Source: Myxococcales bacterium (GTDB lineage: Bacteria > Myxococcota_A > Polyangia > Polyangiales > Polyangiaceae). Taken from it: 64,000 bases of DNA. The position numbers and the translations under genes are program-made. The notes under the pieces were generated by a model. It was given only the letters and a program-made list of their open reading frames with translations. It ran no database searches and was not told the DNA's origin. The stretch's first letter is position 1. The number at the start of each line of letters is the position of its first letter. The stretch covers positions 27,263 through 91,262 of the forward strand of contig JANYHK010000067.1 in the NCBI GenBank assembly GCA_025359105.1, in the 5' to 3' direction. Positions 21,316-29,485 of this stretch are shown one piece after another.

Positions 21316-22701
21316 TCACCGAATCGTCTGCGTGCACTTCCCCGCGTTGCAAACCATCGGCGCACAGCAATCCCCGTCCACCACGCACGCGCCGCATTTC
21401 CCCCCCTTGCACGCCGGCGTCGCGCCCTCGCAATCGCGGCAGCTCGAGCACCCGCCGCCCGGCGCCTGGCAACCCTGGAGGTCCATGATGGCCTCGTCGT
21501 AGTCGACGTTGACCGCCCCCGTGACGTCCAGAGCGCGCGCGAACAGCGAGCCCTTCACGTCCAGCGACGCCTCGGTCGTGAGCACCGCGTTCGGCGCGTG
21601 CAGGTTGGCCCCGAGGCCGATCGATCCCGCCAGCGCCACCGACGTGCCGCCAACATAGACGCGGACCTTCGCTGGCGCAGCCGACCACCCGAACGCTGTC
21701 GCGCCGCCGACCTTGAGGTTCCCGCCGACGAAGAGATCGAGCTCGGCGCCGACCGCAAGCGCGAGGTGCGACGCGCCCGCGACGTCGTAGTCGCCGGCGA
21801 CGAAGATCGCGGTGCGGCCGGTCAACGTCAGGCGGAGGTTCGTGCCCTGGATCGCGTCGAAGTAGTACTTGCCGCACGGCAGCGTGACGTCGATATTCTC
21901 GAACTTGCTGAGCGTCGCGGCGGTCACGTTGGACGCCGCGTCGTCGTTGTTCGTCTTGAAGGAGGCGACGATCGGATCGATTTTCAGCGGGTCCTTGCAG
22001 TTGCACGGGTCTCCGAAGGCGACCGCCTCGTGCACGACGCCCTTGGTCACGTTGAACTGCGACGGCGGATCGCCGCTCGGCAAGTGCAGGCGGCCGCCGA
22101 TGTCGAGGATGCCGCCGGCGACCGGTCCGCGCACGAAGACGTCGTCGGTGACGCTGAACGATCCCTCGGCCTGGAGTGCGCCGCCCGACCAGATCTGCTG
22201 CGCGATGCTCCCTGCGCCGCGGAGCGAGACAACGTCGCCCGTCACGCCGGCCCCACCGGCCCACAACGATCCCTGGATCCCGATCGCGCCGCCGTTCGCG
22301 AACGCGCCGTTGGTCCCGACGGAGGCGGCGTGGCCGGGGCTCGTCTGCCTGGTCGAGTCGAACGACGAGGTGTGGATCGACCCGCTCAACTTCAGGTCGG
22401 TGCACGAGCACATGGCGAAGACGAACGTCTTCTTTCCGAGGTCGCCGGTGCACTGGTCGGTGCCCGGCAGCTGGATGCCGCCGGAGCCGCTACAGAAGCC
22501 GCCACTCCCCGGCGGCTTGGTCGCGCCGCCGTCGCCGCCAAACGTGCCGCTCCCGTTGCCGCCGGCCGCCCCGCCACCTGGCCCGGCGGTCCCGTCCCCG
22601 CTGCCCGGCTCCACCCCCGCCACCGTTCCGCACGCGGTCGCCAGCGACGCGAGCACGCTGACGCCGAGAACTGCAACGCCGAAACAAGCGGATTTCCACA
22701 T
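21316..22701 (-). CDS. Lipoprotein with bactofilin-like or beta-solenoid domain and Cys-rich tail
   Basis: 461 residues from ATG 22701, which has GGAGG nine bases upstream; the frame extends further but that part overlaps the divergent control region. Lipobox ATAC, then a Gly-rich linker, then a long region of short repeated strands (GSIHTSS, GSLWAGG, GSIAQQ, GDYDVAGAS, GNLKVGG) resembling bactofilin or DUF7305-type solenoids. The C-terminus has CxxC-rich motifs (CSSCRDCEG, CKGGKCGACVVDGDCC). It is likely a surface or matrix structural protein; no enzyme motif is seen. Confidence 0.75.
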   Translation of the reverse strand: MWKSACFGVAVLGVSVLASLATACGTVAGVEPGSGDGTAGPGGGAAGGNGSGTFGGDGGATKPPGSGGFCSGSGGIQLPGTDQCTGDLGKKTFVFAMCSCTDLKLSGSIHTSSFDSTRQTSPGHAASVGTNGAFANGGAIGIQGSLWAGGAGVTGDVVSLRGAGSIAQQIWSGGALQAEGSFSVTDDVFVRGPVAGGILDIGGRLHLPSGDPPSQFNVTKGVVHEAVAFGDPCNCKDPLKIDPIVASFKTNNDDAASNVTAATLSKFENIDVTLPCGKYYFDAIQGTNLRLTLTGRTAIFVAGDYDVAGASHLALAVGAELDLFVGGNLKVGGATAFGWSAAPAKVRVYVGGTSVALAGSIGLGANLHAPNAVLTTEASLDVKGSLFARALDVTGAVNVDYDEAIMDLQGCQAPGGGCSSCRDCEGATPACKGGKCGACVVDGDCCAPMVCNAGKCTQTIR

Positions 22702-22999
22702 GGCTGATGACCTCCGGGTCCTGACCCCCTGAGCAACCTCGATGCCACCCGACAAAAGACGACGCTGGCCGAGAAATCCGAGGCTCCGAGGTCCGAGAGA
22801 CGCGTCACCGTGGACGCAGCGCGGAGGTGGACGCACCGATTCGCGCGTCGTCGACGACGCGGGGCTCAGGTCAGAGCCCGCCGGACGGAACGCCACGGCC
22901 CGCCGGCCGGAATGCCGCGATCTGTCGTACGGTTGCGCGACCATGGCCGGCCCGTCGGGTGCACCGAGTACCTCGCGCGCGCGGAGGGGAGCTCGTTGG

Positions 23000-25291
23000 A
23001 TGCGATCCTCGGGGATCACATGCGCCATCGTCGCGACCTGCGTAGTCACCGCAGGCCACGCGCGCGCGCAAGAGGCGAGCGGTTCGCCGACGCCGCCGGC
23101 GCTCGTTCCGCCCAAGGCGATCGAGACCGGGCGCGTGCCGTACCCGGCGGGGGAGGCGGGGGAGGCGAGCGTCGTCCTCGAGCTGCTCGTCGACAAGGAA
23201 GGGCGCGTCGCGCGCGTGGTGGTGGTCGACGGGCGCGAGCCGTTCGCGTCGGCGGCCGCGGCGCATGCCGCGCGCTTTCGCTTCGAGCCTGCGCGGCGCG
23301 CCGACATCGCGATCGCCGCGCGCATTCGGATGCTCGTCGAGTTCCACGAGCCGTCGCGCGCGAAGGAGCTCGCGGCGCCGCCCGCTCCGACGACGGGCGT
23401 GGCGAAGCCCGCGGCGGCCGACGCGACCGAGGAGGTACGCGTCGCCGGTCAACGCCTCGACGTCGGCGGTACGCAGATGGGCGGCGGTGAGGTCCGCCAG
23501 ATGCCCGGCGCGTTCGGCGACGCGTTTCGCGCCATCGACGCGCTCCCCGGCGTGACGCCGATCGTGAGCGGCCTGCCCTACTACTTCATCCGCGGCGCGC
23601 CGCCGGGAAACACCGGCTACATGATCGACGGCGTCCGCGTGCCGCTCCTCTTCCACTTCGGCGTCGCGCGCGCGGTCGTGCACCCGGGGCTCATCGATCG
23701 CGTCGACTTCTACCCCGGCGCGTTCCCGGCGCGGTACGGCCGCTTCGCCGGCGGAATCATCGATGGGAAGACGAAGGAGCCCGCGAACGAGCTGCACGGC
23801 GAGTGGGACGCGAGCCTCATCCACGCCGGCGCGCTCGTCGAAGCGCCGCTCGCCGACGGGCGCGCCAACGTGACGGTCGCCGGCCGCTACGGCTACCCCG
23901 GCCTCCTCCTCACCCTCCTCGCGCCGCGAGTGTTCTTGCAGTATGGCGACTACCAAGCGCGCGCGTCGTGGAAGGCGACCGATCACGACACTCTCGGCGT
24001 CTTCACGTTCGGCAGCTACGACGCGGCGGGTTCGCGCGACAGGGACGGGAACCTCAAAGACGTGACCTCGACGCAGTTCCACCGCGTCGATTTGCGCTGG
24101 GACCACGACCTCGGAACGTCCGGCCGGATGCGCACGGCGGTGACGCTCGGCTTCGATCAGACGGGCAACGGCAACGACTTCACCGTGCGCGACACGATGT
24201 CGGGCGTCCGCAACGAGATCGACTACCGCGTCTCGAGCACGGTGCGGGTGCGCGGTGGGGCCGACGTCTTGCTCGACCACTACACGCTCGTCTCCACGGG
24301 CAACGAGATCCACAATTTCCCCGGCCGCAACGACGTCGCGATGGGCCTGCGCGCCGACGTCGTCGTGAAGCTCTCGCCGGCGGTCGAGATCGTCCCCGGC
24401 GCGCGCGTCGACTACTTCGGCTCGAAGACCGAGCTCGCCGGGACCGCTGCCGCTGTACCGACGCTCGACCCGCGCCTCGCCACGCGCGTCCGCGTCGCGC
24501 CGCGCGTCACGCTCCTTTCGGCGTTCGGGATCACGCACCAGCCGCCGTCCTTCGTCGCGCCGGTGCCGGGGCTTCAGCTCGGCCGGCTCGACAGGGGGGT
24601 GCAGACGGCGGTGCAGATCAGCCAAGGCGTCGAGGTGATCCTGCCCGCCGAGGTCACGATCACTCCCACTGCGTTCCTGCACGACTATCTGAAGCTCACC
24701 GACGCGACGGCGACGTGCGGTCTCGACCACATCGACAACGCCAGCGACTGCCTCGATCAGCGCGTGCGCGGGCGGACGTTCGGCCTCGAGGTCCTCCTTC
24801 GCCGTCCGCTGACGAAGCGCCTCACCGGCTGGGTCGCGTACACGCTCTCCCGCTCGACGCGCGAGGCGCACCCGCTCGACTCCGGATCGCCCGAGCAGGT
24901 GCAGACGGTACTGAGCGAGTTCGATCGCACGCACGTCCTCAACGTGGTGACCGCCTACGATCTCGGGCGAAACTGGCGCATCGGCGGCCGCTTCGTCTAT
25001 TACACCGGCCGCCCGTACTCGAACCGCATCCGGGGCGTGGCCGTCCCGCCCTTCAACAGCGAGCGCTTGCCGCCCTTTTTCCGCATCGACGCGCGCCTCG
25101 AAAAGCGCTGGCTCACGAAGCGCGGCTACATCGCGTTCGTCGCCGAAGGACTCAACGTGACGGCGAACAAGGAGGTGCTCGACGTCACCTGCGTCGCGTC
25201 GAAGAGCTCGCTCTACGATCAGTGCCAGCCAAACACCTCGGGGAGCATTCCCGTCATCGTCCCGAGCATCGGCCTCGAGGGGGCGTTTTGA
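23000..25291 (+). CDS. TonB-dependent receptor with an N-terminal TonB C-terminal-like domain
   Basis: 763 residues. The start ATG 23000 gives a good signal peptide ending AQEA; an upstream in-frame start adds 86 residues without signal character. Residues about 48-110 match the TonB C-terminal domain (VVLELLVDKEGRVARVVVVDG, then RFRFEPA). The plug follows (FRAIDALPGV, YYFIRGAPPGNTGYMIDGVRVP, YPGAFPARYGRFAGGIID) and then the 22-strand barrel. The transported substrate is unknown; no siderophore or vitamin genes flank it. The last residue is Phe, as for barrel assembly. Confidence 0.9.
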   Translation: MRSSGITCAIVATCVVTAGHARAQEASGSPTPPALVPPKAIETGRVPYPAGEAGEASVVLELLVDKEGRVARVVVVDGREPFASAAAAHAARFRFEPARRADIAIAARIRMLVEFHEPSRAKELAAPPAPTTGVAKPAAADATEEVRVAGQRLDVGGTQMGGGEVRQMPGAFGDAFRAIDALPGVTPIVSGLPYYFIRGAPPGNTGYMIDGVRVPLLFHFGVARAVVHPGLIDRVDFYPGAFPARYGRFAGGIIDGKTKEPANELHGEWDASLIHAGALVEAPLADGRANVTVAGRYGYPGLLLTLLAPRVFLQYGDYQARASWKATDHDTLGVFTFGSYDAAGSRDRDGNLKDVTSTQFHRVDLRWDHDLGTSGRMRTAVTLGFDQTGNGNDFTVRDTMSGVRNEIDYRVSSTVRVRGGADVLLDHYTLVSTGNEIHNFPGRNDVAMGLRADVVVKLSPAVEIVPGARVDYFGSKTELAGTAAAVPTLDPRLATRVRVAPRVTLLSAFGITHQPPSFVAPVPGLQLGRLDRGVQTAVQISQGVEVILPAEVTITPTAFLHDYLKLTDATATCGLDHIDNASDCLDQRVRGRTFGLEVLLRRPLTKRLTGWVAYTLSRSTREAHPLDSGSPEQVQTVLSEFDRTHVLNVVTAYDLGRNWRIGGRFVYYTGRPYSNRIRGVAVPPFNSERLPPFFRIDARLEKRWLTKRGYIAFVAEGLNVTANKEVLDVTCVASKSSLYDQCQPNTSGSIPVIVPSIGLEGAF

Positions 25292-25404
25292 ACGCCGAAA
25301 GACCCAGCGGTGGCCCGCTCGCGATCCGCCGCAGCCGGCCGCGAGGGAGGCCGGGCTAACGTGTCGATCTCCCGTGGGCACGCTTGGTGCTAACGGGAAC
25401 GTGG

Positions 25405-26009
25405 ATGCTCCGCACGCTGCTCATGCGACTCGCCCCGCTCGCGCTGGCGATGGCATGCGCTCACTGCGGCGGGGGCGACGGCGCAGGAGCGAGCGACCCG
25501 ACCGGCGGCGTCGCGGCGGCTCCGCCTGGATCGCCTGCACCTGTCCCTCCGCCCGGCGCCACACCCCTCGAAGGAGGCGACGGAGGCGACGCGGGAGCCT
25601 CGGAGCCGCGTGACGCCGCGCGGCCAAGCTACGACGCGTCGTCGTGGATGGGCGCGCTGCCCGACAGCGACAGCCTCACCGCGCTCACGATCCCCGGCAC
25701 GCACGAGTCGTGCGCACGCGCACGTTCGAGCAGACGTTCGACGCGTACGTGAAGAAGGCGCCGAGCTCCTGGAGCCTGGGAACGGCCGTGCCGGCGCTGT
25801 CGGACGCGCGCGGGAAGATCGTCCTCGTACGGCGGTTCGCCGCCGCCGCGCCGAAGGGCATCGACGCGACGAAGTGGGCCGACAAGGCGACGTTCACGCT
25901 TCAGGCCTACTTCTCCGATCCGGCGCACGGAAAAGGTCGCTACGGCGTCCTCGCGATGGACTTCGTCGACGCGACGCGCGCGGGGCTCGTGCTGAAGAAG
26001 AATTTCTAG
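25405..26009 (+). pseudogene. PI-PLC X-domain lipoprotein gene, broken by internal deletion and frameshift
   Basis: The first frame (25405 to about 25713) encodes a lipoprotein signal (AMAC), a Pro/Gly linker and the PI-PLC opening WMGALPDSDSLTALTIPGTHES with the first catalytic His. At about 25710-25720 the homology jumps to another frame (ends at 26009), which carries the later FEQTFDAYV, ALSDARGKIVLVRRF and KGIDATKW segments. The stretch with the second catalytic His (roughly 80-100 residues in relatives) is missing. It cannot give an active enzyme unless the sequence is wrong. A TAACGG -10 candidate lies eight bases before the ATG. Confidence 0.75.
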
Positions 26010-26099
26010 ACGCCCACTCCGAAGGAGGCGCCGCCGCCGAGCTTCAGATCGACGACGACGGGGCGGTGGAGCGCGTGCGCGCGATGGCTGGACGACGAG

Positions 26100-27440
26100 C
26101 TAGCTCGCTCGGGTGACCGTCACCACGGCCGTGGACGCTGCCTCATTGATCGAGACCACGGTCACGGTGACGCCTCCGCGCGTCACGCTCATTGCCGCCG
26201 CGAGCGCTTTGTCGGGAGCCCCGCTGAGCACGATCTTCACCCGGTTCGCCGCGTCCACGAGATGAACGAGGACTCGCGTGGCCGGCGCGCCAATGTCCCA
26301 GCCGGTGTTCCGAATGAGCTCCACGGTGTAGTAGCCGCTGGCGCCGTTCGGGATCTTCACGACGCGGACCCCGGCGACGTCGGGGCGGTTGACGGCGGCG
26401 AGCGTCATCGTGCTCGTCCCCACCGGAGCCGTGACTAGCTCGGCCCCGAAGAGGTCGATTCCCAGATTCGCCCCGAGCAAGAGACGCTCGCCTGCGACGA
26501 AGCCGTTCGCACCCGGCGCGCCGTCGCGATCACGCATGCCGGGAGCGGCGTGCGCGTAATTCAGCTGCGCGCTCATCTCGTCCCACGCGTCGCAATAGTC
26601 ACCAGGAGCCCCGCCGCAGCTACTGAGAAGCTCGTCCTGCGTGTGCTGCAAGCCGTAGCTGTGGCCGATCTCGTGGGCCATGAAGTTCGTGTCGAGGTGA
26701 TCTTGCGCGATCGTGACCGTCGCCCCTCCGCCGGAGCCGTCGTCCGCGTAGTCGGCGCTTATCACCGAGATGACTCGGAAGTAGCTTCCCAGCGCGAGCG
26801 AAGGGTTGGCTTTCTGCGCGGCAGCGACGCATGCGTCGTTGAGCGCCACGCGGCCAACCTTGGTCGGATCGATCGACGGATCGGTGACGCTTCCCATCGA
26901 GTACCACCCCGCGACCTGCGAGCCGCTCAGGTCGAGACGGCCGTAGGTCATCTCGGCGTAGTAATCGAAGAGATTGTCCTTCCCAGACCCGCTCGCCAAG
27001 AGCAGCTGCCGCGTCGCACCCTCGGCGACGCCGGTGTCCGTCGTTTCGTTGTACTTGCACATGATCGCGAGGGTCGGCGCCTGCTTCGCGTCGGGCCGCA
27101 TGCAGCGCGCGCCCGCGCTGACGAGCCCGGGGTTGCACGTTCCCCCGCAGGACAAGAGCCCCGGCGCGCCGCACGGAACGCACACGCTCCGTCCGGCGTT
27201 GTACGTCAGGCCCGTGAGGCACGCGTACGGGCACGATGTCTGTTCCTCGCCGCACGCGTGGCTCCCGGAGCCCGAGCAGGTGTCGGGATCGGAGTCGACC
27301 GTGCAGATCGGCTTCTTCTTCGCCGGTGCGATCTCGCTCGTCCCCCACGACTCGATGCCGGTCGCCGTCTCGTTCGCGGAGCTTCCGCACGCGGCCGTCG
27401 CCGGAAGGAGTAGCCACAAGGCGTGTTTCATCGATCGCAT
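26100..27440 (-). CDS. Secreted zinc metalloprotease (zincin) lipoprotein
   Basis: 446 residues from ATG 27440 with GGAG seven bases upstream. The lipobox-like TAAC is followed by a Cys-rich pro-region (several CxxC pairs, residues about 30-110). The zinc-binding HEIGHSYGLQH (HExxHxxGxxH) lies in the middle and identifies a metzincin-like peptidase, similar to gametolysin/M11 or M43 types. A downstream Met in EMSAQLNY may be the Met-turn. A C-terminal beta domain of about 150 residues resembles accessory domains of secreted proteases. It is probably a nutrient-acquisition or predation enzyme. Confidence 0.85.
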   Translation of the reverse strand: MRSMKHALWLLLPATAACGSSANETATGIESWGTSEIAPAKKKPICTVDSDPDTCSGSGSHACGEEQTSCPYACLTGLTYNAGRSVCVPCGAPGLLSCGGTCNPGLVSAGARCMRPDAKQAPTLAIMCKYNETTDTGVAEGATRQLLLASGSGKDNLFDYYAEMTYGRLDLSGSQVAGWYSMGSVTDPSIDPTKVGRVALNDACVAAAQKANPSLALGSYFRVISVISADYADDGSGGGATVTIAQDHLDTNFMAHEIGHSYGLQHTQDELLSSCGGAPGDYCDAWDEMSAQLNYAHAAPGMRDRDGAPGANGFVAGERLLLGANLGIDLFGAELVTAPVGTSTMTLAAVNRPDVAGVRVVKIPNGASGYYTVELIRNTGWDIGAPATRVLVHLVDAANRVKIVLSGAPDKALAAAMSVTRGGVTVTVVSINEAASTAVVTVTRAS

Positions 27441-27648
27441 GATGATTCTCCTGCAGGTGGCGCCCGCGCGAGACGACGCAGGCTGCCGTACGCAGCGTGT
27501 GTCGCACGCGTCCACCGACGCTCGCCTTCGGAGAGGTGTTCGTCTTTGGGGCGTGGAACCTGACAGAAGACCGAAAGACCCCGTCCGATTACTTCGCGAC
27601 GCGCGGCTGGCTGCTCGGTCGCCGTCGGTCGTTGCAAGCCCGTGAGGC

Positions 27649-28584
27649 TCAGATCCCGCCGGCCGGAACTGCGACGAGCTCGCCCGCGCGCGGAACGGCG
27701 CACGTCACCGCCGGCAGCGCGGTGGAGATCGCCCGGGCGAAGAGCCCGGCAGCGCCTTCGACGAGGGTCGCGAGCGCGTACTTCGCGAAGGGATCGGAGA
27801 AGGTTGCCTCGGCGTGCGAAGGCATCACGAGACGCACGCCGAGCTTCTTGGCGGCGACGACGGCGTCGTCCGGCGTCATGACGTGCAGCGCACCGGTGCG
27901 AACGCGGGTGCCGTCGACGGGGAGGATGGCGGTGGTGGGCTTCATGCGCTCGGCGATCGCGTCGATCCCGTCGAAGAGGCGTGTATCACCTGCAAAATAC
28001 ACACAACGTCCGGCACCTTCGACGACGTAGCCGACCTCGTACACGTCGTGCTGCGCAGGGACCGCGGTCACCTTCGCGCGCCCGACGGGGACGCTCTCCC
28101 ACGCGGGCAGGACGACGATGTCCTTGAAGCCGAGCGCCTTGAGCTGGAGCGCGAGGCCGTCGGTCGCCACGATCGCCTTGGCGCGCTTGTCGAGCCGATC
28201 GAGCGCGCGCATGTCCGCGTGGTCGGCGTGGTCGTGCGTGACGAGCACGGCGTCGAGCTCGCCGATCTGCTCGGGCAACGTCGCCGGGCCGCGCACGTGC
28301 GACAGGGCGCCGAATGCCGGATCGTAGAACCAGGGATCGGTCAGGAGGCGTGCGCCAGCCACCGAGAGGAGGTGGGTCGAGTGGCCGACGTGGACGAGCG
28401 CGCCGTCGGCGAGCGCCGGCGACGACGCGAGATCGGCGCGGCTCTGGGCGAAGCGCTCGCGACCCGACGGCGGCGCGATCCGAGCATGGTCGAGCGTGCC
28501 GCGCAGCTTCACGACCTCGAGCGCGCCGATGCCCACGCCGGCGAGGGCAGCAGCGAGCGCGCGACGACGCGTGACTCGGTTCAC
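27649..28584 (-). CDS. MBL-fold metallohydrolase (UlaG/NAPE-PLD-like)
   Basis: 311 residues from GTG. The zinc motifs are THDHADH (HxHxDH), then AQHDV, YFAGDTRLF and a late SHAE. The N-terminus TRRRALAAALAGVG resembles a twin-arginine signal, so export is possible. The NAPE-PLD/UlaG branch cleaves phosphodiester or lactone bonds. It lies 40 bases downstream of the heme-oxygenase-like gene on the same strand but also has its own TAGACT element six bases before the GTG. It may be the hydrolytic step of the 28.6-31.1 kb pathway. Confidence 0.87.
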   Translation of the reverse strand: MNRVTRRRALAAALAGVGIGALEVVKLRGTLDHARIAPPSGRERFAQSRADLASSPALADGALVHVGHSTHLLSVAGARLLTDPWFYDPAFGALSHVRGPATLPEQIGELDAVLVTHDHADHADMRALDRLDKRAKAIVATDGLALQLKALGFKDIVVLPAWESVPVGRAKVTAVPAQHDVYEVGYVVEGAGRCVYFAGDTRLFDGIDAIAERMKPTTAILPVDGTRVRTGALHVMTPDDAVVAAKKLGVRLVMPSHAEATFSDPFAKYALATLVEGAAGLFARAISTALPAVTCAVPRAGELVAVPAGGI

Positions 28585-28590
28585 TGGAGC

Positions 28591-28596
28591 AGTCTA
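28591..28596 (-). promoter_or_regulatory. -10-like TAGACT before the MBL-fold gene
   Basis: TAGACT on the minus strand, then GCTCCA, then GTG at 28584. The same hexamer with the same six-base gap precedes the gene at 33866. There is no Shine-Dalgarno site, which suggests leaderless initiation. Confidence 0.5.
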
Positions 28597-28624
28597 GCGC
28601 AGACCTCGGCGAGGGCCGAAGCGC

Positions 28625-29485
28625 TCACGCGCGGAGCTGGGCGTAGAGCTTCTGCATCGTCGGGCGCGCGCGCTCGGCGAGCGAGCGAACGGCGCCCTCG
28701 AGGCGCTGCCCGGTGCGCCAGCCGTCCCAGGCGGTGAGCGCGATCTCGTGGGCGATGGACCGCGGCCGCGCGCCGTCGGGCCTCGCCGCGCGCGGCTGCC
28801 GCCACCGGACGACGGCGCTCTGCACACCGCTCCAGAAGCGACCGCGCGCGGCCAGGCTCAGCATCGCGCCGCGACGCACCTGGGCCTGCGCGTCCTCGTT
28901 CGTCGCGTAGAGAGCCAGCGCCTCCTCGAGCCATGCGCCGTGGTCCTCGTCCTGCGCGACGTGGAGCGTGAAGTAGCCGATCTCCGCATCATTGAAGCCC
29001 GCGCGCCGCAGGCCCGGGATGATCGCCTCGAACATCCGCGGGATGGCCCACTCGTGCCCGGGGCCGACGGCTCCGAGCCCGACGAGGAACGGCTCCTCGG
29101 TCACGATGCGCCGGTGCGCGCGGATGAAGCCGTCGGCCGGCGCGGGGACCCGCACGTCGAGCCTGCCGGGGACGTCGCTGCCGCACGCATGGAGGAAGTG
29201 GCCGTAGAGCGTCGCGTGGTCCTCGCCGCGCGAGCCTTCGCCGTACTCGTCGACGAGCACCTTGGCGAGCCACAGCTTCGCCTCGCTCGACGGCGCACGG
29301 CAAAGGAGGCGCTCGAGGTAGCTCGTGAAGACGCACACGAGCGGGTAGTGGTTCTCGCCGAAGACGCGGTAGTCGTGGCGCGAAAACGGCGCGGTGGCGA
29401 TGCGGTTCAGGAAGATGTGGTTGGTCGCCGGGTGCGTCTCGATGTCGCGCCGCAGCTCGGCGAGGAACGCCTTCGACGGCGTCAT
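28625..29485 (-). CDS. Heme-oxygenase-like iron-containing redox protein
   Basis: 286 residues. An all-helical protein with the Glu/His/Asp pattern of heme-oxygenase-like di-iron oxidases: EYGEGSRGEDHATLYGHF and the later HVAQDEDHGAWLEEAL. Family members (for example UndA-, SznF- or CADD-type) oxidise fatty acids, amino acids or their own side chains. The start overlaps the stop of the radical SAM gene (ATGA), so the two are almost certainly made together. Substrate unknown. Confidence 0.82.
   Translation of the reverse strand: MTPSKAFLAELRRDIETHPATNHIFLNRIATAPFSRHDYRVFGENHYPLVCVFTSYLERLLCRAPSSEAKLWLAKVLVDEYGEGSRGEDHATLYGHFLHACGSDVPGRLDVRVPAPADGFIRAHRRIVTEEPFLVGLGAVGPGHEWAIPRMFEAIIPGLRRAGFNDAEIGYFTLHVAQDEDHGAWLEEALALYATNEDAQAQVRRGAMLSLAARGRFWSGVQSAVVRWRQPRAARPDGARPRSIAHEIALTAWDGWRTGQRLEGAVRSLAERARPTMQKLYAQLRA

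Noticed and set aside
22742..22999. N-terminal 86-residue extension of the TonB-dependent receptor
   Set aside because: The signal peptide begins at the ATG at 23000; the extension is Arg-rich and occupies the divergent promoter region.
27441..27648. Possible small gene between the zincin and MBL-fold genes
   Set aside because: The only frame through it is Arg-rich without start-site support.
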